Assembly: GCF_020509005.1 (NCBI RefSeq)
Contig: NC_063017.1
Location: 4,092,001-4,156,000, forward strand
Length of the DNA stretch: 64,000 nt
Direction of reading: 5' to 3'
DNA from: Fulvia fulva
Taxonomy: Eukaryota > Ascomycota > Dothideomycetes > Mycosphaerellales > Mycosphaerellaceae
Shown: piece after piece, positions 31,690 to 43,990 of the stretch
Numbering within the stretch: position 1 is the stretch's first letter
How the letters are laid out: every line of letters starts with the position of its first letter
Program-made: the position numbers and the translations under genes
Notes under the pieces: model-generated
Told to the model about the DNA's origin: nothing
The model's database searches: none
What the model saw: the letters and a program-made list of their open reading frames with translations, nothing else

Positions 31690-34600
31690 TATAGATTTAT
31701 ACTAAGAGAAGACAGAGGAGAAGGGAGGCAAAATCCTAATTCTTAGGAGGGATAATTGGAAGAGATGGTTCAACCTTTAGAGATATAAGATAGAGAGCCA
31801 ATTAGCATTCTTTACAATTAATAACCTAATAGAAGTGTCTTTTGATAACATCAAGGGCAAGACTCTAAAACTCTAAGAAGAGGCTACAACTAAAGAGATC
31901 CTTAATACGCTAATATAGATAAGACACAATGTAGTATACAACTTTAGTATCCTTAGTAGAATTATAGAAGAAGATGAATTTGAGCTTAAGGGCTTATGTG
32001 AATCTAGAAGAGCTACTAAGAAGTAGGTGTATCTCTAGAACAAGTATAGCTAGGTGCTACCAACCTATATATATGAGCTTATAAAGCAATTTGTGACCTT
32101 TAAGATGAGTGAAGAGTTCACTATTAGATCTGTATAGACACACCTAGTTTCTCTTAGAAAAAGGATTGCTAATGTTGACCTAGAGGGTTAGTATTATAGG
32201 AAAGCTAATATAAGGATGACCTAGCTCTTAAGCTCACTGCTACCTGACTACTATATAGCTAGGGATACTATTATAGCTTAGCTAAAGATAGATTATAAAA
32301 GGACCTTAAAGATCCTTAAAGCTTAAGAAGCTAGGTTAGATCCCTCTAAGGCTAAGTATAGTATAGCAGCCACCTAGGTCAAGCCCTTAGGTCTAGTAAG
32401 ACCACTCTCCTGGCTTCTCTATAAGAAGGATCATCTAATTAAGGACTGCCCTAGTCTACCTAAGGCAAGAAAGGTCCTTAGATCTCATTCCTAACTACTA
32501 TCTTCCTAGAATATAATATATATCAAGAAGAAGAGAACTCTACTACCTACTTTAAGGAGGACACTAAGAGAGAAGTCCTCTATAGAAGAACTTAAGAAAA
32601 TAGTAAAGAAACTCAGCTCTAATATACTGTCACTCTAGAAGAACTAGGCCTAGTCTTTTACCTCTAAAGTAAAGAAGACTAGAAAAGGTTTTTCCGCCTA
32701 AGAGTCACGTGACTTATGTAGCTCATCCCTAGAGACAATGTCTAATGATGATGAGTATGATGAAGTAGCTCACTCAACTATAGAAGTCTAAGGCAAGTTC
32801 CCCTCGTTAGAGTGGTTACTTAACTCCTATACTTTATCCTATATAACTAACTAAAGCTGCCTCTTTAGATCTATAACTCCCTTAATAAGGAAGAAATAGA
32901 TCAAAGTGGGAGGTAGGTTTCTATTAGCCACTTATATTAGGAATATAGAGATGAGTAGGAGAGCTAGCAGAAAAGTTGTTTTAGAAGATGTCCTACTTAT
33001 ACCTAAGCTAGGAGTAAACCTGGTTTTATAGAACTAGTTTAGTAAGTAGTTTGGTGTACAACCTCTATCATTTTCTCTTGTTTCCCCCTCTAGTAAGACT
33101 GTTGTCTAGACAAAGCTCCTTAGGGGGGTTCTATTTATTAATGAGATTTCTCCTCTCCTATAAGAACGGGCACATTACTCATTATATGCACTACTAATAG
33201 AGAATGCCTTTATAACTGCTCAATTAGAGACCGACCTAAAGCAGTAGGAGCTTTGGTATAGAAGATTTGTACACTTTAGGAAGAATTTGCTCTAGAATCT
33301 TTATAAGGTAATAGACTTAAAAGAACCTATTCCTATCCCTAAGGATGGCTTTTACTAGTATAGAGTATGCTTAATAGTAAAGATAAAGAAGTACAAAGGC
33401 AAAGTTATAGAGAGAAGACCTAAAAGACTTGCCCTTATATCTATTAATATATGTGGCCTACTACTAATCTCAAGACTAGGATTTAAATACTAGCTTGAGA
33501 TTGTTAACAACTTCTCTAGGAAGAAGTGGACCTTTCCTCTTAGGAAAAGAGAAGATGCTCTAGTTACTCTCTAGAACTAGAAGATCAAAGTAGAGAGGAA
33601 ATCATTAGCGTAGCTAAAAGCAGTAAGACTTAACAATATAAAAGAACTTATTATATTAGTAAAGTAGTAGGAGAAGGATTTAGGGATTAGGCTCGAGCCG
33701 ACTAAGGCATACAACTCTCTATAGAATAGACTAGTTGAGAGGTCAATACAAACCTTAGAGGACTCTATAAGGGCAATGCTTGAAGAGGCTAAAATGCCGG
33801 TTAAATTTTGGCCTAAAGCACTAGAGGCCTAAACTTATATAAGGAATAAACTGCTAAATGGCCTAGATTACGATAGGTTTAAGGTTTCACTAGATAAGGC
33901 TTTTGATAGTATCAAACCGACCATTAACTATTTGAAAGTTTGGGGATACAAAGCTGTTATCTATGTAGACACAAGATCCTAACCTCAATAGGTAAGAAGT
34001 GACAAGCTAATAAATAGGGGTAAAGAAGTAGTGTTTATTAGGTATATTAAAAATATAGCTAAAGCCTAGCTCTTTTAGAAACTAGACATAAGAGCTGTTA
34101 AACAACACACATATATAGACTTCTTTAAGGACTAGCCTAGAGGTGATATAGGTCTTAATGTTCTAACATTAAATCTACTAAGTAGTATACTAGCTAGGAA
34201 GCCCTTAGGAAAGCCGAGGAAGAACGTATCCTTAGGACAATCTACCTACTATTTAGGCGTCTATTAGAGCCCCCCTAAAATAGATCAGCTAATTGAGAGC
34301 CCTAAAGTCGCTTAGCCGAGAAAGCTATTTGTGCAACTTCCCTAACCTCCGGAGAACGTAGGGGAATTTCAGAAAATCGATTAGCTAATTAAGAGGAGCT
34401 CCCTAGATCCCTAGGAAATAGACGTTACTAGGTTATAAGTGACGGTCCCTAAATCATCCCTTAGAAAGAGAAAGGCTGACTATGATGTTAAGGGCTATGA
34501 CATGAAATAGAAAGCCCTAAAATCTATAGTCCCTAAGCCCGAACTAACTACTAAAGTAGGAGAAGCAATAGACCTCTTAGAGAACCTTGCTGCTTTTCAC

Positions 34601-36360
34601 TAAGCTTTCTTTATAGCTATACAATCAGTGGACAGTTCAATACTATAGGATAGCGAATTCCTAGAAGAAGTTAAGGAAATGGCCTTTATAGCAACTATAG
34701 AAGCTATTATATATAAGCAAGAGGTCCTAATTCCAAAATCCTATAAGGATGCTATAAATGACAAGAAATGGGGACATCTTTAGAAGGAAGCAATCCAAAA
34801 GGAACTAGATGCTCTATAGAGTAACAACACCTAGGAAAATTCTGTTCTACTAAAAGGAGCAAATCTAGTTACATCAAGATAGGTCTTTGATATTAAGAGA
34901 AGCATTAGTAGAGCTATTGAAAAGTTCAAGGCTAGACTAGTTATAAGGGGCTTCTTACAGAAGTTTAGTGTTGACTTTATAGAGACATTTGCACCTATAG
35001 TAAGATAGGACACCCTTAGGGTGTTTATAGCTATTGTGTATAAGAAGGATCTTCATCTTTACTAAGTGGATATGAACAATACATTTACAGAAAGTACCCT
35101 CTATAAAGACATCTTTATGTTACTACTATTAGGAGTTGAGCTTCTACTAAACATAGTGTTCAAAATCCTTAAAAGCTTATATAGACTTAAGTAAGTAGCT
35201 AGAGATTAGAATCAACTCTATATGTTAAAGCTTAGAGAGATTGGATTCACATAGTCAGAAGTAGATCTATACCTACTTATCTATAAGAAGAGGGAGATCA
35301 TAATCCTTATATATATAGATGACATTCCAATTGCTACACTAAAGTTAATAGATGTTCTCTAGTTCAAAAGAGAACTTGGCAAGATCTTTAAGATCAAAGA
35401 TCTAGGTAAACCTGAAAAGATCCTTAGCATAAGAGTCATAAGGGACAGGAAGAGAGGAATCCTGAAACTTGACTAAGGACACTTTGTTAGGGACAGCCTA
35501 GCTAAGATAGGAATGAACTATAAGAAGGTAGCACCTACACACTTACCTATAGATAGCTATGAGGCCCTCAAACCTTCAAGCTATATAGATGAGAGATATG
35601 ACAAGGCAGAGTACTAGAGTATCAATAGTACTTAGATGTGGCTAGCAACAATTATAAGGCTAGACATTACTTTTGCCCTAGGAAGGATGAGCTTATTTAT
35701 AAGTAACCTATCCACCTACCACATAAAGGCTTTAAAGAAGATCACTAGGTACCTAAGATCATACCCTAATCTAGAACTTTAGTTCTTAAAGTCTAGAAAA
35801 GGACACCTAATTAGATACTATAATTCTGATTATATAATAGACAAAGCAGACAGAGTCTCAATCCTTAGGTATGTCTTCTTCCTCTATAGGGCACCAGTTT
35901 CTTAGATAAGTAAGAAGCAAAAGTCTGTAGCAACATCTATAATAGAGGCTGAATACATAGCTATAAATGTATATACGAAGCAGTCCTAATTCCTAGCTTC
36001 ACTACTAAGGGAAATAGATTGTCTAGAGTTAGTAGGAGACTGTTCCTATTAACTAAGAATCACTAGAAACTAGGAGACTGTATCAAATTTGAGACTAGTC
36101 CAATTAAGAGGTGACAATTAAGCTGCCCTTACCCTAGTGAAAGATGCACATGTTTATAACAAGTCGAAGCACATTAACATTGCCTATAACGCTATTAGGA
36201 AACTTTAGTAGATGAGGCTTATTGCTATTAAGTACACCCTAACCTCTGAGATAGTTATAGACGGGTTTACAAAACCAAAGACTAGTCTATACTTCTAGAG
36301 GTTTATAAGCTAGCTAAACCTGTTATAAAAAGGTCTAAGTACTATTAACAGGAAGTAAGC
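31690..36360 (+). pseudogene. gag-pol of copia-1, inactivated by stops
   Basis: A gag-like part is followed by an integrase zinc-binding region (LWYRRFVHF..NLL near 33248-33305, where LWHRRFGHL is expected). The RT starts near 34750 (DAINDKKWGHL). FKARLVIRGF and ETFAPIVR lie near 34925-35010, and the catalytic YIDDIPIA lies near 35315. RNase H follows (SIIEAEYIAI near 35940, KHINIAYNAIR near 36170). Dozens of stops, mainly TAG, interrupt it. Confidence 0.85.
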
Positions 36361-36393
36361 AGACTGTAACCTCCTATACGAGATGAGTAGGAG

Positions 36394-36628
36394 TGTTAAG
36401 ATGTAGCATCTTAAAGGGAGTTAACAATTAGGAAGTGATCTAGTAGCCTAAGGCATCCACGATGACTTAGCTTATAGGGAGATACCTTCTCTCCCCTTTA
36501 GCTTAGATAGACATCTAATATAATCAACATATTAGTTCCTAATATATTGCTATATGCTCGTGCTATTAGTTAGTTAAAGATTGATCTCTTACTCTACTCC
36601 GCTACTATCTACCCGTACCTATTTAACA
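36394..36628 (+). repeat. 3' LTR of copia-1
   Basis: 235 bp, TGTTAAG to TTTAACA, followed by the AAATA duplication. Confidence 0.9.
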
Positions 36629-36672
36629 AAATAGCTAGACTAACGCTTAAGTACGACAACCGTTAGTCCTAC

Positions 36673-37115
36673 TGTTAGGGCGAGAGCCTAGCCTATAAGA
36701 TGTAAGGGTGAAAGCGAGAATGTAGGTGCGAAGTGTAGATGCAAAAGGGTATGGTATGATTGCTACACAAAACAAAAGACGAAGAAAGCAAGAGAGGCCT
36801 AGGGAAGGCCAGATATTTATACGCGACCCTCGCGAGTGCGTGTCCCCGCATTAACAGGGCTAACCCGTGCGAAGCCGCGCTTAGCAGCTTTACTCAAAAC
36901 CTTATTCCAACCTGCCCTACGTTCCGAGTCTTCCACGTGCTTCAAGGTTTGGTAGAGGGGTGAATTTGGAGGGCTGGGTCCCGTAGTGAATGTTGCGGGG
37001 CATGTGATTCTTGGCGTTCACACACTAAGCTAGACTGTCACTTCTTGACGACTTCTGAGCGCTCTGAGGCTCTTCTGTCCCCACCTTCTGTACACTCTGT
37101 GGGGAGACTATGACA
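36673..37115 (-). repeat. 3' LTR of gypsy B (left in window)
   Basis: TGTTAGGG...CTATGACA, 443 bp. It carries the T/A version at most sites that differ from the partner LTR. Confidence 0.93.
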
Positions 37116-40100
37116 GTAGCCCCCCCAAATAAAGCTGAGTTCCTACGAAGCCGTAGTAGTTCCACATATCGAGGATGTTCAGCTTCAGTACTAGGCCTAG
37201 GCCTAATGTTATAGTCGATACACCATTAGTAAGCCCCGTCGAAGAGCTCAGATTCGAAGAGCCTGCCGATGTTGACTTCTGGGCCGTCTACGCGGGCGTA
37301 GTATTCTTCGATTGCTTGACGATTGAAGATGATATGTTGGATAGGTTCCTATAAGGTATCCCACTCAGGGCAACCTTGCCATTCGACTTCATACTTGATC
37401 GGCGGTAGTCCTTCAACGTCGTTAGGCTCTGCGCGGATTCCCCGGATCTTGCGGACGGCATAGTCGTCAGAAGGTAGGTTAACAGGCTCGTCGACTTCTA
37501 CTTCATCGGGAGGACCTAGCATGTCTTGGTTTTGGTTCGGGAATGGGTCCTCAGCCGACGGCCGAAGGCGTACGGGATAGAAGACGTCGTGGATCTTTAT
37601 GTTCGCAGGAAGAGCTAGACGGTAGGCGTGTGAACTGATACGCTCGGTGATCTCAAAAGGACCTAGGTTCTTCTAGTTCAGCTTCTTAGAGGGGCGGTCC
37701 GTCTTGATGTTCTTAGAGTTGAGGTAGACTATATCGCCTACTTAGTAGTCGGGAGCTGGCTGGCGACGACGATTGGCTTGATCCTCGTAGATTGCTTGTG
37801 CGTACACCATCTCGTCGTGAACTTCTTCATAGATCTATAAGAGTATAGTAGCGAACTTGTCTACTGCTTGCTCGTTTGCGTCTTCGGTAGGCGGGAGAGG
37901 TTCTTCTGGTTCTATACCTGTACGAGGGTGGTAACCTCTCGTAGTATAGAAGGGAGAGTAGCCAGTAGTCTCCGAGTCCCAGTTACGAGTAGCGAACTCC
38001 ACCGTAGGGATATGCTGAGGCCAATCCTTCTAGTAGTAGTCGACGAAGCAACGAAGGACCTGCTCGAGGATAGCGTTCGTAATTTCGGTCTAGCCGTCGG
38101 TCTGTAGCTGAAAACTGGTCGAGAGGTTATACTTAATGCCCAGGATAGCACACAGACGCTTCCAGAAGTGCGAGATGAACTAGGTGCCTCTATCAGAGGT
38201 GATGCTATCCGGGAGGCCTTGAAAGCGCCAGACGAATTCGTAGAACAAGCGAGCAGTCTCCTTTACGGTCATGCTCCAGCACGGGATCATGTACCGGTCC
38301 TTAGAGTGACGGTCCACGATCACTAGAAGGGCCTTTGCTTTCACGCCGCTAAAGGTCTTGCCGTGAGGAAGATCGGTGATAAAGTCTATAGTGATGTGCT
38401 TCTACGGACGATCAGGAGCCGGGAGAGGGTGCAAGAGACCGTAGGGACGGTGGCGGTTAGCTTTGGCTCTTCGGCAAGTAGCGCAGTTCAGCACGTAGCG
38501 GCGGACGTCCTTCTAGGAATGCGGCCACTAGTAATACCTAGCGAGGAGCTTGTGGGTCTTAGCTACGCCTAGGTGACCCCTAGAGGCGGAGTCGTGGATG
38601 ATTTGAAGAATCTCAGCTCGGATATTAGAGCCTTCGGGCTGCGGTACGTAAAGCTTCTTACGGAAGTAGACGACACCTTCCTAGAGCTCGTACTCGGACA
38701 GCGAGAAGCCCGGGAACGTCCTCGCGCCAGATCCAAGGGCCTGAACTAACTCTTAGGCGTCTATGTCGGCATCGTACGCTGTTCGTACTCGTGCCATGAT
38801 GCCTTCGGGCTACTCCTTATTATCAAACCCCTTAAAGTCTGATTCGGATGAGCCGTCGGTCGTTACTAAGCCCTCTTCATCGTCGTTCAAGTCCTTAGCG
38901 TCCGAGGCGTATTCTTCAGGCTCGGATTCATCGTCACTCTCGTCAAGGTAGGCAGGAGCGAGCACGAGAGTAGCAAAGGAAGCGGCGAGCGTAGGCTGGC
39001 CGTTCGATAGGTACTCTCGAAGCTCGGAAGAGAGGTTGTGCTCTTTAATGACTTGTTGCCCTACGATTTGCCGGCCCCCTCTTCGATCAACTAGAGAGTC
39101 TCCAGGGCGGCGGGTAAGGGCGTCGGCTATCGAGTTGGCCTTGCCGGGCGTGTACGAGATCACGAAGTTGAACCGGGAGAGGAACTCGCTCTAGCGGGCC
39201 TAGCGACGATTGAGCAGCTTGCTCTTCATAAAGTAGACGAGGTTCTTATAGTCGGAGCTTACTTAGACGGGCATAGCAGAGCCTTCGAGCTCGGGGCGCC
39301 ACTCTTCGAAAGCTTTGACGATGGCGAGAAGCTCCTTGTCGTAGATCTCGTAGTTACACTCCGTGGCGGTCAACTTCTTAGAGAGGAAGGCGACAGGTAA
39401 CCAGGGGGATTCAGGCGAGCGGCGTTGTAGCAGGACACCGCCCACCACGCCGTCGGATGCGTCGGTCTCTACACGGGTCTCCAGTTCGAAATCGAAGTGC
39501 TGTAGAAGCGGGTTCTTAACAAACTTCGCTTTGAGCAAGTCAAAAGCCTCCTAGCATTCGTCGGTCCAGGCGAACTTCTCACCCTTGCGCGTAAGCTTCG
39601 TTAAAGGGCGTACTACGCCCGAAAATGCGTAGATGAAGCGGCGGTAGAAGTTGGCAAAGCCTAGGAAACCCTGGACCTCTTTGACGTTCGTAGGAGCATC
39701 CTATTCGACGATAGCGTCGATCTTCTCTTAGTCCATCTTGATGCCGTCTGCGGTAATGATCAAACTAAGGAACTTGACTTCGGTCTTCTCAAACTCGCAC
39801 TTGTCGATATCGAGCTGCAAGCCGGCGTCTGCGAGCTTCTGAAGGACCTTACAGACGTGCTCGCGGTGCTCCTCCTTGGTCTCGCTGTAGACTAGGATGT
39901 CGTCGATGTAGGCAGTGTAGAACTGATCGAGGAACTCCTAAAGGATGTCGTTAATGAAGTTCTAGAAGGTACTAGGCCCGTTACAAACGCCGAAGGGCAT
40001 AACGAGCGACTCGAACAGCCCGTAGCGAGTACGGAAGGCTATAAGATACTCGTGTCCTTCTGCCATTCGTAACTTGTTGAACGTAGCGATGACATCGAGC

Positions 40101-41160
40101 TTAGTGAAGTACTTGGCCTTAGAGAGGCGCTCGAGCGTCTCCTGAATCAACGGTATTGGGTAGCGGTTCTTCTTTATAACAGCGTTCAAGCCTCGGTAGT
40201 CTACGTAGAAGCGTAGACCACCGCCGGGCTTCTTAACGAACATGACGGGACTGCTAGCGCTAGAACGGCTCGCTCGAATGAACCCCTTCTTTAGGTTCTC
40301 TTCGAGGTATCTCTTGAGGACGATAAGCTCTTCTCGGGACATAGAATATAACGGTCCGAACGGTGTCTCTGCACCTTCTTCTAGCTCAATCTTGTGGTCG
40401 TGAGGGCGATGAGGAGGCAGCTCGTCTGCGGCTTTAGCATCGAATACGTGGAGGATGTGGTGTGCCTAAGGAGGGACCTTCGTAGCAGGGTCGGTAGGTG
40501 TACGCTTCTTGTCGAGCTTCTCGAGGGCGATGTCGATATCGCGGAGAGAGGCGGCGAAGACTTGAGCTTTGGGCTGCTTAGTAGCAGTGGTGAAGGCAGC
40601 GGCGTTCACCTAGAAGATCTTAGTATACTTAGGACCGCGCTGAGGCGGCGGAGAAGGCGGAGGTGCCGGAGGAACTTCTAGAGGGAAGCTAACAGTAAGG
40701 GAAGTCCAGTCGATAATAGGTCGGTGTCGTCTGAACTAGGGGAGGCCGAGGATAAACTTCTGATGCGGTAGGGACGTAAGGAAGCTAGTGATCGACATAC
40801 GCTTGCCTCCGAGGGTGATTGACGTGTGTACAACATGAGTAATCTTACTAGTGGTAGTCTCCGTGCCGTTAAAGAGTTCAAGGGTGCGAGGGTACTTAAG
40901 TTCCTAGGGTTCGAGGTTGAGAGAGGTCGCGAGTTTATAGTCTATAAAAGACTCGCCTAGTACGCCAGTGTCTATGAGAGTGAGATTGGAAGAAGAGAGT
41001 TTCTTTGAGCCGATATTTACATTCGTGACGAACGGTTTGCAAGCGTGGTCCTTGCCCGTCTCGTCGTACAGGTCTAGCTGTGCTGTATTGATCCTCAACT
41101 TCTTTCCTCTCTTCACTTTCGGTAAACGTTGTTCTTGGTCTTCATCGCGTCGATGAGGAA
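37116..41160 (-). pseudogene. pol of gypsy B: protease, RT, RNase H, integrase, chromodomain
   Basis: Minus strand, from high to low coordinates. Protease NLTLIDTGVLGESFID lies near 40950-41010. RT at 39962-40342 includes [20 protein letters not shown] and [20 protein letters not shown], with the active-site region further on. RNase H at 39263-39538 has TDASDGVVGGVLLQRRS and YEIYDKELLAIVKAFEEWRP. Integrase lies about 37900-38800. A chromodomain-like end (KYEVEWQGCPEWDTL...PIQHIIFNRQA) lies near 37280-37400. Scattered TAG/TAA stops break it. The chromodomain would have targeted heterochromatin. Confidence 0.88.
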
Positions 41161-42366
41161 GACCTAGGCTTTTTCCTGCTCAGCGGGAGCAGCAGGAGCA
41201 GGCTCGATAGCGCCGACAGCGCCGCGAACCGGGTTGCGGGCGTTACGGGTAGCGAGCTGCGGACAGTTAGCTACGATGTGGCCTGGACCGCCGTAGTAGG
41301 TGCAGAGTCCGGCCTGGCGACGGCGAAGCTTCTCTTCGGGAGTGAGCTTACCGTTAACGAGGCCCTGGACTCGAGGGACGGCGGCACTAGCGCTAAGATC
41401 TATAGCGTCACCTACAGAGACGGGAGGGAGAGCCGTAGGAGCGGCGGCGCCTAGTGGAGCAGCGAAGTGGCTTCCGGGACCACGAGGCTGACGACCTTGA
41501 GAACGGGAAGCGAGGAGAGAGGCGGTGTGTTTCATGTTAGAGTCGAGGCGCTAGCAGGTCTCGACGAGCTCACGGAAGCTCATAGCACTAACGTCCTTGT
41601 CCTCGAGGGCTCGAAGAAGCTCTGCTGACAAACCACGGCGGAGAGTGCTCTTCTTGGTCTCTTCGTTGTAGCCGGTGAACCCGATGTCGCGGTTGAAGGC
41701 CGCGAGGTACTCGGCGAAGCTCTTGTTCTTCTAGAGGAGGTTGTGGATGGCGTTCTAGGCGGTGGCTCTACGGTCTGGATCACCAAAGGCAGCACGGAGG
41801 TCCTGCATCAAGGTGAGGACGTCCGGGCAGCCGATAGTCTACGTGGCGTTGTCGATGTAGTGTTGTACCTGAGCCGCGGCGTCTCCCCGAAGGAGGGAGA
41901 AGACGTACGTAACTTTGTCCTTCTCTTGCGGAAAGTGGTCGGCATTAGCCAACAGCTTGATGGTGAGCTGTGTCTCAAATGCCTCAAACTTGCTCTTGTT
42001 GCCGTCGAACTCGTCTAGGTCGTTGACCTTCTTAGAGAAGTGCTAGCGGCGGTTGTCGTCGGCGTACGGGGCGAGGTTCTAGAAGGTGTTCACAATACCT
42101 TGAAGGTATGTTGCTTGGTTGTTTGCTTGCTCGACCTGCTGGGCGGTCTCGCGGAAAGAGGAGACGGTGCGGTTGATGAGAGCGTAGGCGGTGTCGGGGT
42201 TGGCGTTTGCCTAAGCACCGAAGGTAGCGGCGTTCGAGAAGGGGATGTCAGTCCACTCACTAAAGTGGAATGGAGTGTCTTAGTTGTCGAGGTTGACACC
42301 TCTATCGGTGGCGTGGTCACCTATGAGGATGACTCGAGTGGTTGACGGTTTGTTGGTCTTTTGTGA
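41161..42366 (-). pseudogene. gag of gypsy B
   Basis: Minus-strand capsid-like region with few stops (FETQLTIKLLANADHFPQEK, then VFSLLRGDAAAQVQHYIDNA). A Pro/Ala-rich linker and one zinc knuckle, CTYYGGPGHIVANC, follow. There the second Cys of the CCHC pattern appears to have become Tyr (TGC to TAC). Confidence 0.8.
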
Positions 42367-42809
42367 TGTCAGGGCGAGAGCCTAGCCTATAAGATGTAAG
42401 GGTGAAAGCGAGAATGCAGGTGCGAAGTGCAGATGCAAAAGGGTATGGTATGATTGCTACACAAAACAAAAGACGAAGAAAGCAAGAGAGGCCTGGGGAA
42501 GGCCAGATATTTATACGCGACCCTCGCGAGTGCGTGTCCCCGTATCAACAGGGCTAACCCGTGCGAAGCCGCGCTTAGCAGCTTTGCTCAAAACCTTATT
42601 CCAACCTGCCCTACGTTCCGAGTCTTCCACGTGCTTCAAGGTTTGGTAGAGGGGTGAATTTGGAGGGCTGGGTCCCGTAGTGAATGTTGCGGGGCATGTG
42701 ATTCTTGGCGTTCACACACCAAGCTGGACTGTCACTTCTTGACGACTTCTGAGCGCTCTGAGGCTCTTCTGTCCCCACCTTCTGTACACTCTGTGGGGAG
42801 ACCATGACA
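42367..42809 (-). repeat. 5' LTR of gypsy B (right in window)
   Basis: TGTCAGGG...CCATGACA, 443 bp, the less mutated of the pair. Confidence 0.93.
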
Positions 42810-42929
42810 CCTACTTACGAACATAATACTAAGAAGGAAACATAGCGAGATACGGTAATATAAGGACTAGAGTACGCTTTACGTATATTAGTAAGCTCTC
42901 TAATACCGCCTATTATATAAGGGGCACTA

Positions 42930-43990
42930 GTCGACGACGAGAATCACCTATACGTGGTGTCGGCTACAAACCTCTCGTCTAGCTACGAGAGAGCCAAGTA
43001 TTCTCACGCTAGAGCGTCGTAGGCGCGACGGGCGCGTAACGTAGGCGAAGCCGCGGCGAACAGAGGACTACTAGCAAAACGGGTATGAAAACCATCCGAC
43101 GAGCGTGTACTCGTGTCGGGAGCGAGTCCCTCTTCTTTCTACGTATAAGAAGGGCGCGGAACCATAGCCTATACGCTCGATAGGACACCTCTGGTATAAG
43201 TACAGAATTTTCACCTCCGGAGACCGCAAACCGAGCGGGCTAAGCGACGAACATTAGACGAGCGGACTATAGAACAACAACTGAGCGGACTATGCAACGG
43301 CGTCGAGCGGACTACGAAACAATCTGGTGTTTGCTAGCGGGCAATGCGGTGGGTAGGTGGACACGCGACGAAGCCTATAAGGGCCTGTTGAACACCCGGT
43401 ATAGGAACGAGGGTTTTGCCTAAGGCACTGCCTGTCCCGCTACACAACGTACCTAGTCTGACATAGTAGATTGCGACGAGGAAAAGACGATAGCCTGAGC
43501 AAGGAAAAGACGGCTGTTAGGACGGGGAAAAGACGTATAATACAAGTGGATTAGTTCTGTGATCGGGGAGGATCGAGGGCAGGGTGATAAGGAACTTCAT
43601 ATTGGTTAGTAGGTAGAAACGCAAGGAGTACGCTGCCCGGCGTGGTGTGTGCCCCGAGCAAACCTGCGAGGCATGGACGGCCGCTTTCTAGAGATAGGCT
43701 GCGGTAACGCGAAGGGCGTCAAAACCTGGGGCGTGGTGTACACTGGCAGCGACGGCTGACACTGTCTGTACAGCCCGAGAGGACGGATGCGCATGTCGGT
43801 CAATAGAGAGCACTAAAGGGCTTAGGCCTATGGAGGTGGATATTGGCTTAAGGAGCAAACAGGGAGGGAGGGCGTAGAGGGAAGCTTTTGCTCCGGGCTA
43901 ACCTCTCGAAACGAGGCTACACGGTGGTGCTAGATGAGTGGGAAAGCGCGGTTAAGACTTGTCACCTTATCTCGTAGCTAGCTTGCTAAA
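42930..43990 (+). other. Unidentified 5' segment of the LINE-1 insertion
   Basis: CpG-rich sequence of unknown origin within the TSD-bounded insertion. It has four spaced copies of GAGCGG(A/G)CTA between 43231 and 43320, and three of GGAAAAGACG or close variants between 43480 and 43535. I see no coding frame, and a quick look for rRNA or tRNA likeness gave nothing firm. Confidence 0.5.

Larger units (their letters stand above)
30974..36628 (+). mobile_element. Ty1/copia retrotransposon copia-1
   Basis: Flanked by the 5-bp duplication AAATA (30969-30973 and 36629-36633) and by related LTRs (30974-31242 and 36394-36628). Order is gag, integrase, RT, RNase H, as in copia. It is RIP-mutated and also poor in CpG, unlike element A around it. 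Confidence 0.9.
36673..42809 (-). mobile_element. Ty3/gypsy chromodomain retrotransposon B
   Basis: Two LTRs of equal length (443 bp) and the 5-bp duplication CCTAC (36668-36672 and 42810-42814) define it. Internal order on the minus strand: gag with a zinc knuckle, DTG protease, RT, RNase H, integrase, chromodomain. The differences I see between the LTRs are transitions. It sits 39 bp beyond the copia-1 TSD inside element A. Confidence 0.93.

Noticed and set aside
42930..43990. Ribosomal RNA origin of the LINE-1 5' passenger
   Set aside because: A few words looked rRNA-like, but no longer run matched anything I could place. Origin left unknown.
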